A stretch of 64,000 nt of DNA from Pseudotabrizicola sp051200875 (GCF_051200875.1 NZ_CP195191.1:1612001-1676000), one strand, 5' to 3'. Shown: positions 1 to 8,911, counted from the stretch's first letter. Translations and numbers: made by a program. Notes: a model not told the origin generated them from the letters alone.

Positions 1-686
1 AACCGCAGGACGAACCGAACCCCGCAATGGGTTGGCGGGCCATCCGGGTTGGGTTGGACAAACCCGGTGTACTGCGGATGCAGGTTCAGGCGCTTATCCG
101 CGCGGCAAACGGGCGCCCGCTGACCGTCATGTTCCCCTTCATCACCGAGTTTTCCGAGTTTCAGGAGGCTAGATCACATGTCCTTCGCGAATTGCATCGC
201 GAAAGATCCTTGGGTCATGTGCCCCCTGCAAAAATCGAAATCGGCGCCATGCTGGAAACGCCCAGCTTGGCCTATGCACCGAAAGCCTTCTTTGAACTCG
301 TTGATTTCATTTCGATCGGGGGGAACGATCTGAAGCAATTCTTCTTTGCCGCAGACCGTGAGAACGAACGCGTTCGGCGCCGCTATGACACCTTGAACTT
401 CAGCTTCCTGAATTTCATCGAGCAGATCGTTGCACGATGCAATGAAACGGGTACGGCCTTGAGTTACTGTGGCGAAGACGCTGGTCGCCCGATCGAGGCC
501 TTGGCGCTATCGGCTATGGGGCTTCGCAGCCTTTCGATGCGGCCAGCCTCTATCGGGCCGGTCAAGGCCTTGCTGCGAAAGACCAATCTGGACGAAGCGA
601 AGTCGGTCATCGTGGCCGCACGCGACAGCGGCGAACCATCTGCGCGGCAGGCGTTGATGAATTGGTTGGCCGAACAGCCGAACTGA
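1..686 (+). CDS. ptsP: Phosphoenolpyruvate-protein phosphotransferase PtsP, C-terminal part (partial at window start)
   Basis: The reading frame is already open at the window edge (codons in phase from base 3), so only the C-terminal part is seen. It matches the PEP-utilising TIM-barrel domain of Enzyme I-type proteins: GWRAIR near the start, then VMFPFI, IGAMLETP, the FISIGGNDLKQF active-site strand, and GTALSYCGEDAG, where the cysteine is the catalytic acid/base. PtsP (Enzyme I of the nitrogen PTS) moves phosphate from PEP to NPr. The SIGGNDLKQ form, in place of the SIGTNDLTQ of sugar-PTS enzymes, favours PtsP. The N-terminal GAF and His domains would lie upstream of the window. It ends at TGA four bases before the convergent EcsC gene. 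Confidence 0.9.
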   Translation, partial: PQDEPNPAMGWRAIRVGLDKPGVLRMQVQALIRAANGRPLTVMFPFITEFSEFQEARSHVLRELHRERSLGHVPPAKIEIGAMLETPSLAYAPKAFFELVDFISIGGNDLKQFFFAADRENERVRRRYDTLNFSFLNFIEQIVARCNETGTALSYCGEDAGRPIEALALSAMGLRSLSMRPASIGPVKALLRKTNLDEAKSVIVAARDSGEPSARQALMNWLAEQPN

Positions 687-690
687 CCTT

Positions 691-1449
691 TCAGGCGCGT
701 TTCGGCACGGGCTTTTCGACTGCATTCGAGAAGTCCGCAAGAACCCGTTCGGCCCCATGGCTTTCAGCCATTCTAAGCAGGGCAAAGCGAATACGCGCAA
801 TTTCCCTGTAGTAATTCAGAAAGGCTGCGTTCAAAGCGGCCCCGGTCAAGGCGCCAAGTATCGGAACGGTCTGCGCCGCCAGTTTCTGGCCGAACGCAGT
901 CACAAGGCGCGGTGCAACGGCGGACAGCACCTTTTGCACGGCCGGGCCTGTCAAGGTAAGTCGCGCGGAAAGAAAACTGGTGTTGATGCCATCGTCGCTT
1001 TGAAGAGGGCTGCCTGCGCCAAAGGTGCGGATGCATTCCAACCGGATGTCGGGATCATTTGGGTCGAAGCCAGCCAGTCGCGCTTCGGCCCGGATGGCAT
1101 TCAAGATCAGCGTGATGGTCAGCGGCAGTTCAGCAACCGCGGTCGCAATGCCTCCCGCCCCACCAGCAGCCCCCGCGGCGACCGCGGCCGCAAGACGTCC
1201 TTTTGGTCCTGCATCGGGCAGGCGATCAGCTTGGGACGCGAGCGAAAGGCTCGCCTTCAACCCGCTTTCGACAGCAGATTCGATCTGTGTCCGGTAGCTT
1301 CGCGGGATCAGTGAAAGCTGCTTTTCAAAACTGCCGCCCAGTCGGTTCACCAAGGATATGACCGGGCCGTTTGCGCGCTTGAAATCTGCCGCAAGCCGAT
1401 GAATTTCAGCGGAATAAAGATCAGAAGCGGGGGTGGGCAGGTTTTCCAT
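691..1449 (-). CDS. EcsC family protein
   Basis: The 252-aa protein matches the EcsC family (named after the Bacillus EcsC protein; biochemical role unsettled). Visible features are a helical N-terminal part, a Gly/Ala-rich hydrophobic stretch around residues 85-120 (AAAVAAGAAGGAGGIATAVAELP) typical of the family, the phrase ECIRTFGAG, and a second small-residue hydrophobic region near residues 190-215 (PILGALTGAALNAAFLNYY). These hydrophobic parts suggest membrane association. It converges with ptsP, and the GNAT gene on the same strand ends about 45 bp upstream, so a shared transcript is possible. Family assignment is solid; function is not known. Confidence 0.8.
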   Translation of the reverse strand: MENLPTPASDLYSAEIHRLAADFKRANGPVISLVNRLGGSFEKQLSLIPRSYRTQIESAVESGLKASLSLASQADRLPDAGPKGRLAAAVAAGAAGGAGGIATAVAELPLTITLILNAIRAEARLAGFDPNDPDIRLECIRTFGAGSPLQSDDGINTSFLSARLTLTGPAVQKVLSAVAPRLVTAFGQKLAAQTVPILGALTGAALNAAFLNYYREIARIRFALLRMAESHGAERVLADFSNAVEKPVPKRA

Positions 1450-1494
1450 TCCATGGATATGGGGATTGGCGCAATCTCTGCAATAGCAGCAAGG

Positions 1495-1980
1495 TCACGT
1501 CGCTTTCGTGACCATCCCTTTGACGCCATCCCAAGCCCCGGCCTTTAGTGCCAGACCAAGGATTCGGTCGGGGTTTGTGGGGGGCGGCATTTGCACATCT
1601 GACAATTTGCGAAAACCGAAGCGGCGGTAATAGGGTTCATCCCCAACCAACATGACCCGTTCCCAGCCAAGACGTTTGGCCTCGGCAAGGCTTTCATTTA
1701 TCAGCAGGCCACCCAGACCTTCGCCCTGACGGGTCGGATGAACGGCAACTGGGCCGAGCAGCAAGATATCCTGTTCGCCCACCAAAGCTGGCCAATAGCG
1801 GATAGCTGCGGCCAAAGTGCCAGAATCATCGCGTAAAATCAGACACAAAGGCGCAACAGTCGGAACGCCGTCGCGAAGACGATAAGAAGACAAGGCTGTG
1901 CGACCGGGGGCAAAACAAAGGTCAAGAAGGGCCTCGACCTCCCACCAGTCGTCCTCGGTTTCCTCCTCAAGTCGGTACAA
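1495..1980 (-). CDS. GNAT family N-acetyltransferase (YhbS-like)
   Basis: This 161-aa single-domain protein has the GNAT acetyl-CoA binding signature: LLGPVAVHPTRQGEGLGGLLI matches motif A (V.P..QG.G.G..L), followed by the ERVMLVGDEPYYRRFGF motif typical of YhbS-type acetyltransferases. I chose a TTG start at 1980 because GGAGGG lies about 9 bases upstream and the protein then begins at the expected distance from the first beta strand; no ATG or GTG is better placed. The acceptor substrate cannot be inferred. It is divergent from the flavin reductase gene and upstream of the EcsC gene on the same strand. Confidence 0.82.
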   Translation of the reverse strand: MYRLEEETEDDWWEVEALLDLCFAPGRTALSSYRLRDGVPTVAPLCLILRDDSGTLAAAIRYWPALVGEQDILLLGPVAVHPTRQGEGLGGLLINESLAEAKRLGWERVMLVGDEPYYRRFGFRKLSDVQMPPPTNPDRILGLALKAGAWDGVKGMVTKAT

Positions 1981-2057
1981 GCGCGGTGCCCTCCGAATCC
2001 ACTGGAAAAGCCCCGTAACATGCTATTGTTTCAGGGGCAAACCGTGAAAGGATGCAG

Positions 2058-2642
2058 ATGTTCTATCGTCCGGAAGATGGCCACGGACTGCCACATAGTC
2101 CCTTTAGCGCAATTGTCGCCCCGCGCCCGATCGGGTGGATTTCGACCAGAGGATCGAAAGGTGATAATCTTGCGCCCTATTCGTTCTTCAATGCCGTCGC
2201 CTATGTGCCGCCGCAGATCATGTTTGCCTCGACTGGCGAAAAAGACAGTGTGCGAAACATCCGGGAAACCGGCGTGTTTGCTGTGAATATCGTTTCAGAG
2301 CAACTATTTAAGCAGATGAGCGATACATCGGCCGCACTTCCGCATGGGGTGGACGAATTCGCCGAGACTGGGTTGGAAAAGGCCGCATGCCAGACGATAG
2401 ATTGCCCCAGGGTTGCGGCGGCCCCTGCGACCTTGGAGTGCAGGGTTTCGCAAATCGTGCCGCTTTTGGGGCGGGACAACACATTGATCTTGGGGGAAGT
2501 CACGGGCATCCATTTGCGCGACGATTGCGTGGTAAATGGGCGGTTTGACGTCACGCGCTTTCATCCGGTCGGCCGTTTGGGCTATCGCGATTACTGCGTT
2601 GTCACCGAGTTGATCGAGTTGGCCCGCCCCGGTGAACGGTGA
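2058..2642 (+). CDS. Flavin reductase family protein (FMN-binding split barrel)
   Basis: The protein matches the flavin reductase/DIM6-NTAB family, which binds FMN in a split barrel. The diagnostic N-terminal run is SPFSAIVAPRPIGWISTRG, followed by NLAPYSFFNAVAYVPPQ, the flavin-contacting loop. I chose the second of two in-frame ATGs (2052 and 2058) because GAAAGG at 2046-2051 is correctly spaced only for 2058, and relatives start MFYRP. The length of 194 aa is usual for the family. These proteins reduce flavins for partner oxygenases or act as stand-alone oxidoreductases; no partner gene is adjacent. It is followed by mtnP after 53 bp. Confidence 0.83.
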   Translation: MFYRPEDGHGLPHSPFSAIVAPRPIGWISTRGSKGDNLAPYSFFNAVAYVPPQIMFASTGEKDSVRNIRETGVFAVNIVSEQLFKQMSDTSAALPHGVDEFAETGLEKAACQTIDCPRVAAAPATLECRVSQIVPLLGRDNTLILGEVTGIHLRDDCVVNGRFDVTRFHPVGRLGYRDYCVVTELIELARPGER

Positions 2643-2695
2643 GCGCGGAACGGCCAACACTGCTGCAATGAATTGATCCAAAAGGATTTTCCGAG

Positions 2696-3565
2696 ATGAA
2701 CACAATGATTGGCGTGATTGGCGGATCCGGGCTTTACCAGATCGACGGGCTAGAGGGGGCGTCGTGGGTCAAGGTGAAAACGCCTTGGGGAAAGCCCTCG
2801 GATGAGGTGTTGGTCGGGCGGTTGGACGGGGTTGCGATGGCCTTTTTGCCGAGGCATGGGCGGGGGCATGTGCATTCGCCTTCGACGGTCAATTACCGCG
2901 CCAACATTGATGCGCTGAAGCGCTTGGGATGCACTGATATCATTGCGGTTTCTGCCGTGGGAAGCCTGCGGGAAGACTATGTTCCGGGCGATTTTGTCAT
3001 TGTAGATCAATATATTGACCGGACATTTGCGCGCGAGAAATCGTTTTTCGGATCAGGTTGCGTGGCGCATGTCGGGTTTTCCCATCCGACTTGCCGGCGT
3101 TTGGGGGATGCGGCGGCGCTTGCGGCACAAGACCTGGGGGTCACAGTCCATCGTGGGGCTACATATGTGGCGATGGAGGGGCCTCAATTCTCGACCCTGG
3201 CGGAAAGCCGACTGTATCGGCAATGGGGCGCCGATCTGATCGGGATGACCGGGATGCCGGAAGCCAAGCTCGCCCGCGAGGCAGAGCTTTGCTATACCTG
3301 TGTCGCGATGGTCACCGATTTTGACTGCTGGCACCCAGACCACGGCGCGGTTGATGTAGCGCAAGTCATTAAGATCATGGGAAAAAATTCGGCGGCTGCG
3401 CGGCAACTGGTGGCCCGCCTGCCCAACATCCTTGGGCCGGAACGCACCCCTTGCCCGCAGGGATGCGACCGCGCCTTGGACACGGCGATCATGACAGCGC
3501 GCAGCCATATCGACCCGGACATGAAAGAAAAGCTGGATGCAGTCGCAGGGCGTGTTCTGCGCTGA
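2696..3565 (+). CDS. mtnP: S-methyl-5'-thioadenosine phosphorylase
   Basis: MTA phosphorylase splits 5'-methylthioadenosine with phosphate to adenine and 5-methylthioribose-1-phosphate. The 289-aa sequence has the purine nucleoside phosphorylase family 2 landmarks: IGVIGGSGLY at the N-terminus, the phosphate-binding FLPRHGRGH, VSAVGSLRE, the substrate loop YVAMEGPQFSTLAESRLYR, and GMTGMPEAKLAREAELCY. The length is usual for bacterial MTAP. AAAAGGA lies 5' of the ATG. apt, encoding the enzyme that recycles the adenine product, follows 164 bp downstream on the same strand, so the pair forms a short adenine salvage route. Confidence 0.93.
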   Translation: MNTMIGVIGGSGLYQIDGLEGASWVKVKTPWGKPSDEVLVGRLDGVAMAFLPRHGRGHVHSPSTVNYRANIDALKRLGCTDIIAVSAVGSLREDYVPGDFVIVDQYIDRTFAREKSFFGSGCVAHVGFSHPTCRRLGDAAALAAQDLGVTVHRGATYVAMEGPQFSTLAESRLYRQWGADLIGMTGMPEAKLAREAELCYTCVAMVTDFDCWHPDHGAVDVAQVIKIMGKNSAAARQLVARLPNILGPERTPCPQGCDRALDTAIMTARSHIDPDMKEKLDAVAGRVLR

Positions 3566-3729
3566 TTTGGGCCTGTGTGTTTTGCGTGATTATTCCGTGG
3601 TGTTTCCGTGTGACCTCCGTGGGCACAGCCTGACCACGGTCTGTTGAGGGGCGGGGAAGCAGGCTGCCCTTGCCTCTGGCCCCGATTTTGCGCCAGTTTG
3701 GCCCCGGCATTTTCAGATAGGGAAAGACC

Positions 3730-4263
3730 ATGGCCAAGACCGTGAAAGATTACATCCGCACCATCGTGGATTTCCCGCACGAGGGAATCATGTTCCGCGA
3801 TGTGACGACATTGTTCGCCGATCCGCGCGGGTTCCGAATGTGTGTCGACCAGCTTTTGGCCCCCTATGCCGGAATGCGGATCGACAAGGTCGTGGGGCTG
3901 GAGGCGCGGGGATTCATTCTGGGCGGCGCGGTGGCGCATCAGCTTTCGACCGGCTTTGTTCCGATCCGCAAAAAGGGCAAACTGCCGGGGCAGACCATCA
4001 GTCAAGCCTATACGCTGGAATATGGCGAGGCCGTGGTCGAGGTGCATGAAGACGCGATGCACGCCGGGGAAAAGGTGTTGCTGGTCGACGATCTTCTGGC
4101 AACCGGTGGCACGGCTGAAGCCGGTATCAAGCTGGTGGAACGCCTTGGCGCACAGATCGTCGGTTGCGCCTTTGTGGTGGACCTGCCCGATCTGGGCGGG
4201 CGCAAGAAACTGGAAGGCATGGGCATGGATGTGCATGCGCTTTGCGCTTTTGACGGGCTTTAA
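3730..4263 (+). CDS. apt: Adenine phosphoribosyltransferase
   Basis: Apt converts adenine and PRPP to AMP. The 177-aa sequence contains the family's N-terminal DFPHEGIMFRDVTTL, GLEARGFILGGAVA, and the PRPP-binding motif VLLVDDLLATGGTA with its paired aspartates. The length is usual. The start ATG follows a short purine-rich stretch (GGGAAAGACC). It sits directly after mtnP, whose product adenine is its substrate, which supports a salvage function. A terminator-like hairpin follows at 4378-4405. Confidence 0.95.
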   Translation: MAKTVKDYIRTIVDFPHEGIMFRDVTTLFADPRGFRMCVDQLLAPYAGMRIDKVVGLEARGFILGGAVAHQLSTGFVPIRKKGKLPGQTISQAYTLEYGEAVVEVHEDAMHAGEKVLLVDDLLATGGTAEAGIKLVERLGAQIVGCAFVVDLPDLGGRKKLEGMGMDVHALCAFDGL

Positions 4264-4377
4264 GCCTGCGTTAAGCTTGGTTCGGTAAACCACCATCACC
4301 CCAAGCCCAAGGCTAGGGAACCGACAGGCTAGAATGGCCTTTGGACATATCGCGCCACGGAAAACAGGTGGCACTCG

Positions 4378-4408
4378 GGCCTCGCCAGATTGGCGGGGCC
4401 TTTCCTTT
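4378..4408 (+). terminator. Rho-independent terminator after apt
   Basis: GGCCTCGCC (4378-4386), a five-base loop, and GGCGGGGCC (4392-4400) form a 9-bp stem with one G-T pair, followed by TTTCCTTTT. It lies 115 bp after the apt stop and before the chromate genes, so it probably separates the two units. The rest of the 4264-4547 gap shows nothing else I recognise. Confidence 0.7.
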
Positions 4409-4547
4409 TGAGCCCGAAATGGCTGGCCCGCAGGGCGATTGACGGACAATTGCGATCTGCCTAATGATGGGTGCAGGGGGTTCGCGGTCACCCCGTGAGG
4501 CATCGTCCGAAGCGTCGCATCCTTTCCCCATATTCAGGATGCTCCTT

Positions 4548-5324
4548 ATGCCCAAATTCCAGCAGATTGATGTTCAGCAAGTGGCGCGGCTGATTGGCCT
4601 GCCAGAGGCGCCGATGATTCTGGACGTGCGTCTTGCCGAAGATGCAGAGGCCTGTCCGGTGGTGATTCCCACGGCGCAGCGTCAGTCCCATCTGGCCGCC
4701 TTGCCGCAGACCGACCGCCAGGTCGTGGTAGTGTGCAAAGGAGGCAAGAAGCTGTCCGAGGGCGTTGCCGCCTTGGTCCGCGCGTCGGGCGGACGGGCCG
4801 AAGTGCTGGATGGCGGCATGGACGCATGGGTTGCGGCGGGTTTGCCCGTGACGAAGGTTTCTGCCTTGCCGACATCCCGCCTTTGGGTCACGCGGCAACG
4901 GCCCAAGATTGACCGCATTGCCTGCCCGTGGCTGATCCGGCGGTTTGTCGACCCCGAAGCGCGGTTCCTTTATGTTGCGCCCTCAGAGGTGGCGGCAGTG
5001 GCAGAACGCTTTGAGGCCATTCCCTTTGACATTCCGGGTGTGAATTTCAGCCATCGGGGCGAGCTGTGCAGCTTTGACACGATGATTTCGGTTTTTGGCC
5101 TGTCCACGCCGCCGCTGGAACGCTTGGCAACGGTGGTGCGTGGCGCCGATACGGACCGTCACGATCTGGCCCCGCAAGCCGCCGGGTTGTTGGCGCTGTC
5201 GGTTGGTTTGTCGCGGATGTACCGGGATGATCTGGCCCAGTTGGAGGCCGGATTGGGGCTTTACGATGCGCTTTATCGTTGGGCGCGGGACGGGTTTGAG
5301 GAAAGCCATGACTGGACAGAGTGA
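4548..5324 (+). CDS. Rhodanese domain / ChrB C-terminal-like chromate resistance protein
   Basis: The 258-aa protein has two parts. Residues about 5-110 are a rhodanese fold with the active-site loop VVVCKGGKKLSEG (cysteine followed by KGG) and the closing DGGMDAWVAAGLPV. Residues about 120-255 match the C-terminal domain of ChrB-type chromate resistance proteins (WVTRQRPKIDRIACPWLIRRFVD, then FDIPGVNFSHRGELCSFD). I chose the ATG at 4548 because AGGATG lies six bases upstream; ATG 4539 is an alternative. It overlaps chrA by 17 bp, so translation is likely coupled. The role is inferred: sulfur/thiol handling or sensing linked to chromate export. The N-terminal DNA-binding half of true ChrB is replaced by the rhodanese domain. 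Confidence 0.82.
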   Translation: MPKFQQIDVQQVARLIGLPEAPMILDVRLAEDAEACPVVIPTAQRQSHLAALPQTDRQVVVVCKGGKKLSEGVAALVRASGGRAEVLDGGMDAWVAAGLPVTKVSALPTSRLWVTRQRPKIDRIACPWLIRRFVDPEARFLYVAPSEVAAVAERFEAIPFDIPGVNFSHRGELCSFDTMISVFGLSTPPLERLATVVRGADTDRHDLAPQAAGLLALSVGLSRMYRDDLAQLEAGLGLYDALYRWARDGFEESHDWTE

Positions 5325-6576
5325 GGCGCGCCCGAGTCTGCGCGAGGCGGTTCGCGTGTTCATGCGGATTGGCTGTTTGTCCTTTGGCGGGCCTGCCGCG
5401 CAGATTGCCTTGATGCATCGGGAATTGGTGGAAGAGCGGCCTTGGCTGACCGAGAAGGAATACCTTTCGGCCCTGTCGTTCTGCATGTTGTTGCCGGGGC
5501 CAGAGGCGATGCAGTTGGCAACATGGGCGGGCTGGCGGCTGCATGGCACCTTGGGCGGTGTGATTGCGGGGCTTTTGTTCGTGCTGCCGGGGGCCGCTGT
5601 GGTGCTGGCTTTGTCGGCGCTTTATGCGGGGTTGGGCCATGTTCCGCTGATGGCCGCGCTTTTCGTCGGCATTCAGGCGGCGGTCGTCGCGGTCGTGATC
5701 GAGGCGTTGATCCGCGTGTCGAAAAAGGCGCTGAAAAGCCAAGAGGCCAAGGCGATTGCGGTCTTGGCCTTTGCGGCGCTGTTTTTCCTGAACGCGCCCT
5801 TTCCTCTGGTGATTTTTGCGGCCGGTCTTTGGGGGGCATTTCGGGCCTGGGGCAAGCCGATGGAGGCCGTTGCCGGGGAGCGTCCGGCACAGGCGGGAAG
5901 CCTTGCCACATTGGCGCTTTGGGGGGCGGTCTGGCTGCTGCCCTTGGGGCTTTTATGGGTGCAGGGCGGGCTTTTGTTCGAGATCGGTCTGTTCTTTTCC
6001 AAGCTGGCCGTGGTGACCTTTGGCGGGGCCTATGCGGTGCTGGCCTGGATGACGCAGGAAGTGGTGCAGGTGCAAGGATGGCTCAGCACGGCCCAGATGA
6101 TGGCAGGGCTGGGTCTGGCGGAAACCACGCCGGGGCCGCTGATTCTGGTAACGGAATTCGTGGGGTTCATGGCGGGGTTTGGTCAAGGCGGCTGGGTCTT
6201 GGCGCTGGCGGGTGCCGTGGTGGCGCTGTGGATGACCTTTGCGCCTTGTTTTCTATGGATTTTTCTGGGTGCCCCCTATCTGGACCGGATCACCAGGGCG
6301 CCGCGTCTGGCCGGGGCCTTGGCGGCAATCATGGCGGCGGTTGTGGGGGTGATTGCGAACCTTTCGCTGTGGTTTGCGCTGCATTTCCTGTTCGGAACAG
6401 TTGATGTCTTTGCGGTCGGCCCGATCAGGCTGCTGTGGCCAGATCTGGGCAGTTTGCATTGGCTTTCGCTTGGTCTGGCGGTGTTGGCTGGGGTTTCGCT
6501 TTTGGCATTTCACCGCCCGTTGTGGGTGGTGCTGGGGATTTCAGCCCTGCTGTCGGTTTTTGCGGCGATGGTCTGA
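5308..6576 (+). CDS. chrA: Chromate transporter ChrA (two-domain CHR family)
   Basis: The 422-aa protein is a long-chain CHR-family chromate ion transporter of the inner membrane. It has two homologous halves: the first contains FMRIGCLSFGGPAAQIALMHRE and LLPGPEAMQLATWAGWR; the second contains SKLAVVTFGGAYAVLAWM and GLAETTPGPLILVTEFVGF. Both FGG and PGP signatures of the family are present in each half, with about ten hydrophobic segments. The ATG at 5308 is preceded by GAGGAAAG inside the rhodanese gene, a 17-bp overlap. Paired with a ChrB-like protein this suggests chromate efflux, although CHR proteins can carry other oxyanions. Confidence 0.9.
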   Translation: MTGQSEARPSLREAVRVFMRIGCLSFGGPAAQIALMHRELVEERPWLTEKEYLSALSFCMLLPGPEAMQLATWAGWRLHGTLGGVIAGLLFVLPGAAVVLALSALYAGLGHVPLMAALFVGIQAAVVAVVIEALIRVSKKALKSQEAKAIAVLAFAALFFLNAPFPLVIFAAGLWGAFRAWGKPMEAVAGERPAQAGSLATLALWGAVWLLPLGLLWVQGGLLFEIGLFFSKLAVVTFGGAYAVLAWMTQEVVQVQGWLSTAQMMAGLGLAETTPGPLILVTEFVGFMAGFGQGGWVLALAGAVVALWMTFAPCFLWIFLGAPYLDRITRAPRLAGALAAIMAAVVGVIANLSLWFALHFLFGTVDVFAVGPIRLLWPDLGSLHWLSLGLAVLAGVSLLAFHRPLWVVLGISALLSVFAAMV

Positions 6577-6669
6577 TCGGTGGCTGAGAGCGACAAAAAG
6601 CCGGGCCGCGCCCCCTTCCCTTCACAGGCGAATCCCCTATGCTGACCCGTGGAAGGCATGAGGGCTAAG

Positions 6670-7131
6670 ATGGCGCGATCGATTGACTATGGAAATCTGA
6701 TGCATCGCGCGATGCGGGGTCTGATCCAGTCTGTGCTGGAAGATGTAGCAGAACATGGTTTGCCCGGCGCGCATCACTTCTTCATCACCTTCGACACGAC
6801 CTGTGAAGGCGTGGAAATGGCCGATTGGCTGCGGTCGCGCTATCCGTCGGAAATGACGATCGTGGTGCAGCATTGGTTTGAAAACCTTGAAGTCACCGAT
6901 GATGGTTTCTCGATCACGCTGAACTTCGGCAATCAGCCTGAACCCCTGGTAATCCCCTTTGACGCGGTTCGCACCTTTGTAGACCCTTCGGTGGAATTCG
7001 GCCTGCGGTTTGAAAGCCATTCGGACGAGGATGACGAAGAGGACGAGGAAGACGATGGGGACGATGACGACGATCCTCCCCCGAGCCATGAGGCCGAGGT
7101 CGTCAGCCTCGACAAATTCCGCAAGCAATAA
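6670..7131 (+). CDS. sspB: SspB family ClpXP adaptor (alpha-type)
   Basis: This adaptor delivers ssrA-tagged proteins to the ClpXP protease. The sequence fits the alphaproteobacterial SspB family: MARSIDYGNLMHRAMRGL at the start, then HHFFITFDTTCEGVEMADWL and MTIVVQHWFENLEV. The C-terminus has a very acidic linker (about residues 118-135, almost only D and E) and ends in a hydrophobic/basic tail VVSLDKFRKQ, the position where SspB proteins carry the ClpX-binding tail. I chose ATG 6670 to give the conserved MARSIDY start; in-frame GTG 6649 and ATG 6658 are possible but less well supported. fumC follows 127 bp downstream. Confidence 0.88.
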   Translation: MARSIDYGNLMHRAMRGLIQSVLEDVAEHGLPGAHHFFITFDTTCEGVEMADWLRSRYPSEMTIVVQHWFENLEVTDDGFSITLNFGNQPEPLVIPFDAVRTFVDPSVEFGLRFESHSDEDDEEDEEDDGDDDDDPPPSHEAEVVSLDKFRKQ

Positions 7132-7258
7132 GCGTTATTTGAAGCCACGCACCCTTTGGATGCGACAGGATGCGCACGGTATGCAACGGTATGCCAATTG
7201 ATTTTACGGGTCATCCGTCTTAGGAACAGGCCCAGCATTATCAGGAGGCTTGCGACGC

Positions 7259-8653
7259 ATGACCGCTACCCGTACCGAAACCGACAGCTTTGGCCCGCTT
7301 GAGGTTCCCGCCGACAAGTACTGGGGCGCCCAGACTCAGCGCTCGATCATCAATTTCCCGATTGGCTGGGAGCGTCAGCCCGTTCCGATCATCCGCGCAC
7401 TTGGCGTGATCAAGAAGGCTGCGGCCATCGTGAACGAAGGTTTTGGCGATCTGGACCCGGCTTTGTCGAAGGCCATTCAGCAAGCCGCCGGCGAAGTGAT
7501 CGACGGCAAATTCGACGACAATTTCCCTCTGGTGGTCTGGCAGACCGGGTCGGGCACCCAGTCGAACATGAACGCCAATGAAGTGATTTCGAACCGTGCG
7601 ATCGAGATCATGGGCGGCGTGATGGGGTCGAAAAAGCCCGTCCACCCGAATGACCATTGCAATATGGGTCAGTCGTCGAACGACACCTTCCCCACAGCGA
7701 TGCATGTGGCTATTGGCATGCATGCCCGTGACGTGCTGCTTCCGGGGCTGAAAAAGCTGCATGCCGCACTGGCTGCGAAGTCGGAAGAGTTCAAGGATAT
7801 CATCAAGATCGGACGCACCCATACGCAGGATGCAACGCCTCTGACCTTGGGTCAGGAATTCGGCGGCTATGCGCATCAGGTGGCCCAAGGCATTCGCCGC
7901 GTGGAAATGTGCCTGCCCGATATCTATGAGCTGGCCCAAGGTGGCACCGCCGTCGGCACCGGCCTGAACACGCGCGTGGGCTTTGCCGAAAAGGTTGCGG
8001 CCGAGATTGCCCAGATCACCGGCCTGCCCTTTGTCACCGCCCCGAACAAATTCGAAGCCTTGGCCGCGCATGACGCGATGGTGATGTTCTCGGGCGCGCT
8101 GAAAACAGTGGCCGGGTCGCTGTTCAAGATCGCCAACGACATGCGTCTTTTGGGGTCCGGCCCGCGTTCAGGTCTGGGCGAATTGATCCTGCCGGAAAAC
8201 GAGCCGGGCTCGTCGATTATGCCGGGCAAGGTGAACCCGACGCAGGCCGAGGCGCTGACGATGGTCTGCGCCCATGTGATGGGCAATGACGCGGCGGTTG
8301 GCTTTGCCGGATCGCAGGGCCATTTCGAGCTGAACGTCTACAACCCGATGATGTCCTATAACGTGTTGCAGTCGATGCAGCTTTTGGGCAATGCCGCCAG
8401 CGCCTTTACCGACAACATGGTCGTCGGCACGCAGGCGAATGTGGCGCGCATCGACAAGCTGATGAAGGAATCGCTGATGCTGGTGACGGCGCTTGCGCCG
8501 ACCATTGGCTATGACAACGCGACCAAGGTGGCCAAGACTGCGCATAAGAACGGAACCACGCTGCGTGAAGAAGCGATTGCGCTTGGTTTCGTCGATGGCG
8601 AGACCTTTGACCGCATTGTGCGGCCCGAAGACATGATCGGCCCGAAGGGCTGA
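7259..8653 (+). CDS. fumC: Class II fumarate hydratase
   Basis: FumC hydrates fumarate to L-malate in the TCA cycle and needs no iron-sulfur cluster. The 464-aa protein has all class II landmarks: TDSFGPLEVPADKYWGAQTQRS, the substrate-binding VWQTGSGTQSNMNANEV, HPNDHCNMGQSSNDTFPTAMH, IGRTHTQDATPLTLGQEF, and the superfamily signature GSSIMPGKVNPTQ with the mobile catalytic serine loop. ATG 7259 is chosen because AGGAGG (7243-7248) is about 10 bases upstream; the in-frame TTG at 7250 is too close to it. The DUF4169 gene starts 5 bp after its stop, implying an operon. Confidence 0.96.
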   Translation: MTATRTETDSFGPLEVPADKYWGAQTQRSIINFPIGWERQPVPIIRALGVIKKAAAIVNEGFGDLDPALSKAIQQAAGEVIDGKFDDNFPLVVWQTGSGTQSNMNANEVISNRAIEIMGGVMGSKKPVHPNDHCNMGQSSNDTFPTAMHVAIGMHARDVLLPGLKKLHAALAAKSEEFKDIIKIGRTHTQDATPLTLGQEFGGYAHQVAQGIRRVEMCLPDIYELAQGGTAVGTGLNTRVGFAEKVAAEIAQITGLPFVTAPNKFEALAAHDAMVMFSGALKTVAGSLFKIANDMRLLGSGPRSGLGELILPENEPGSSIMPGKVNPTQAEALTMVCAHVMGNDAAVGFAGSQGHFELNVYNPMMSYNVLQSMQLLGNAASAFTDNMVVGTQANVARIDKLMKESLMLVTALAPTIGYDNATKVAKTAHKNGTTLREEAIALGFVDGETFDRIVRPEDMIGPKG

Positions 8654-8658
8654 GGCCG

Positions 8659-8862
8659 ATGGCGGAGATCATCAACCTCCGCACCGCAAAAAAGCAGGCG
8701 GCCCGCGCGGCCGCCCGCAAGACAGGCGACGCCAATGCCGCCAAGTTTGGCAGGACAAAGGCCGAGCGGAGCTTGAGCGAGGCGCGCGCCGAAAAGGCAG
8801 AACGGGATCTTGAGGCGCATCGCAGAGAGTCTGACGGTGACGGATCGGCCGACGGGTCTTAA
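8659..8862 (+). CDS. DUF4169 family small protein
   Basis: This 67-aa highly charged protein begins MAEIINLRTAKKQAARAAARK, the conserved opening of DUF4169, and is Arg/Lys/Ala-rich throughout with an acidic serine tail. It is predicted to be mostly helical and soluble. No function is known. It starts 5 bp after fumC and is likely co-transcribed. The same fumC-DUF4169 adjacency is common in Rhodobacterales. Confidence 0.8.
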   Translation: MAEIINLRTAKKQAARAAARKTGDANAAKFGRTKAERSLSEARAEKAERDLEAHRRESDGDGSADGS

Positions 8863-8911
8863 TCCTTCTTTTATGCTGCTTTGGCAGCGTCATCGCGACA
8901 GGAGGTGTCCG

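Noticed and set aside
3292..4503. A 403-codon minus-strand frame across mtnP and apt
   Set aside because: It covers parts of two well-supported plus-strand genes and the gap between them; the translation shows no domain.
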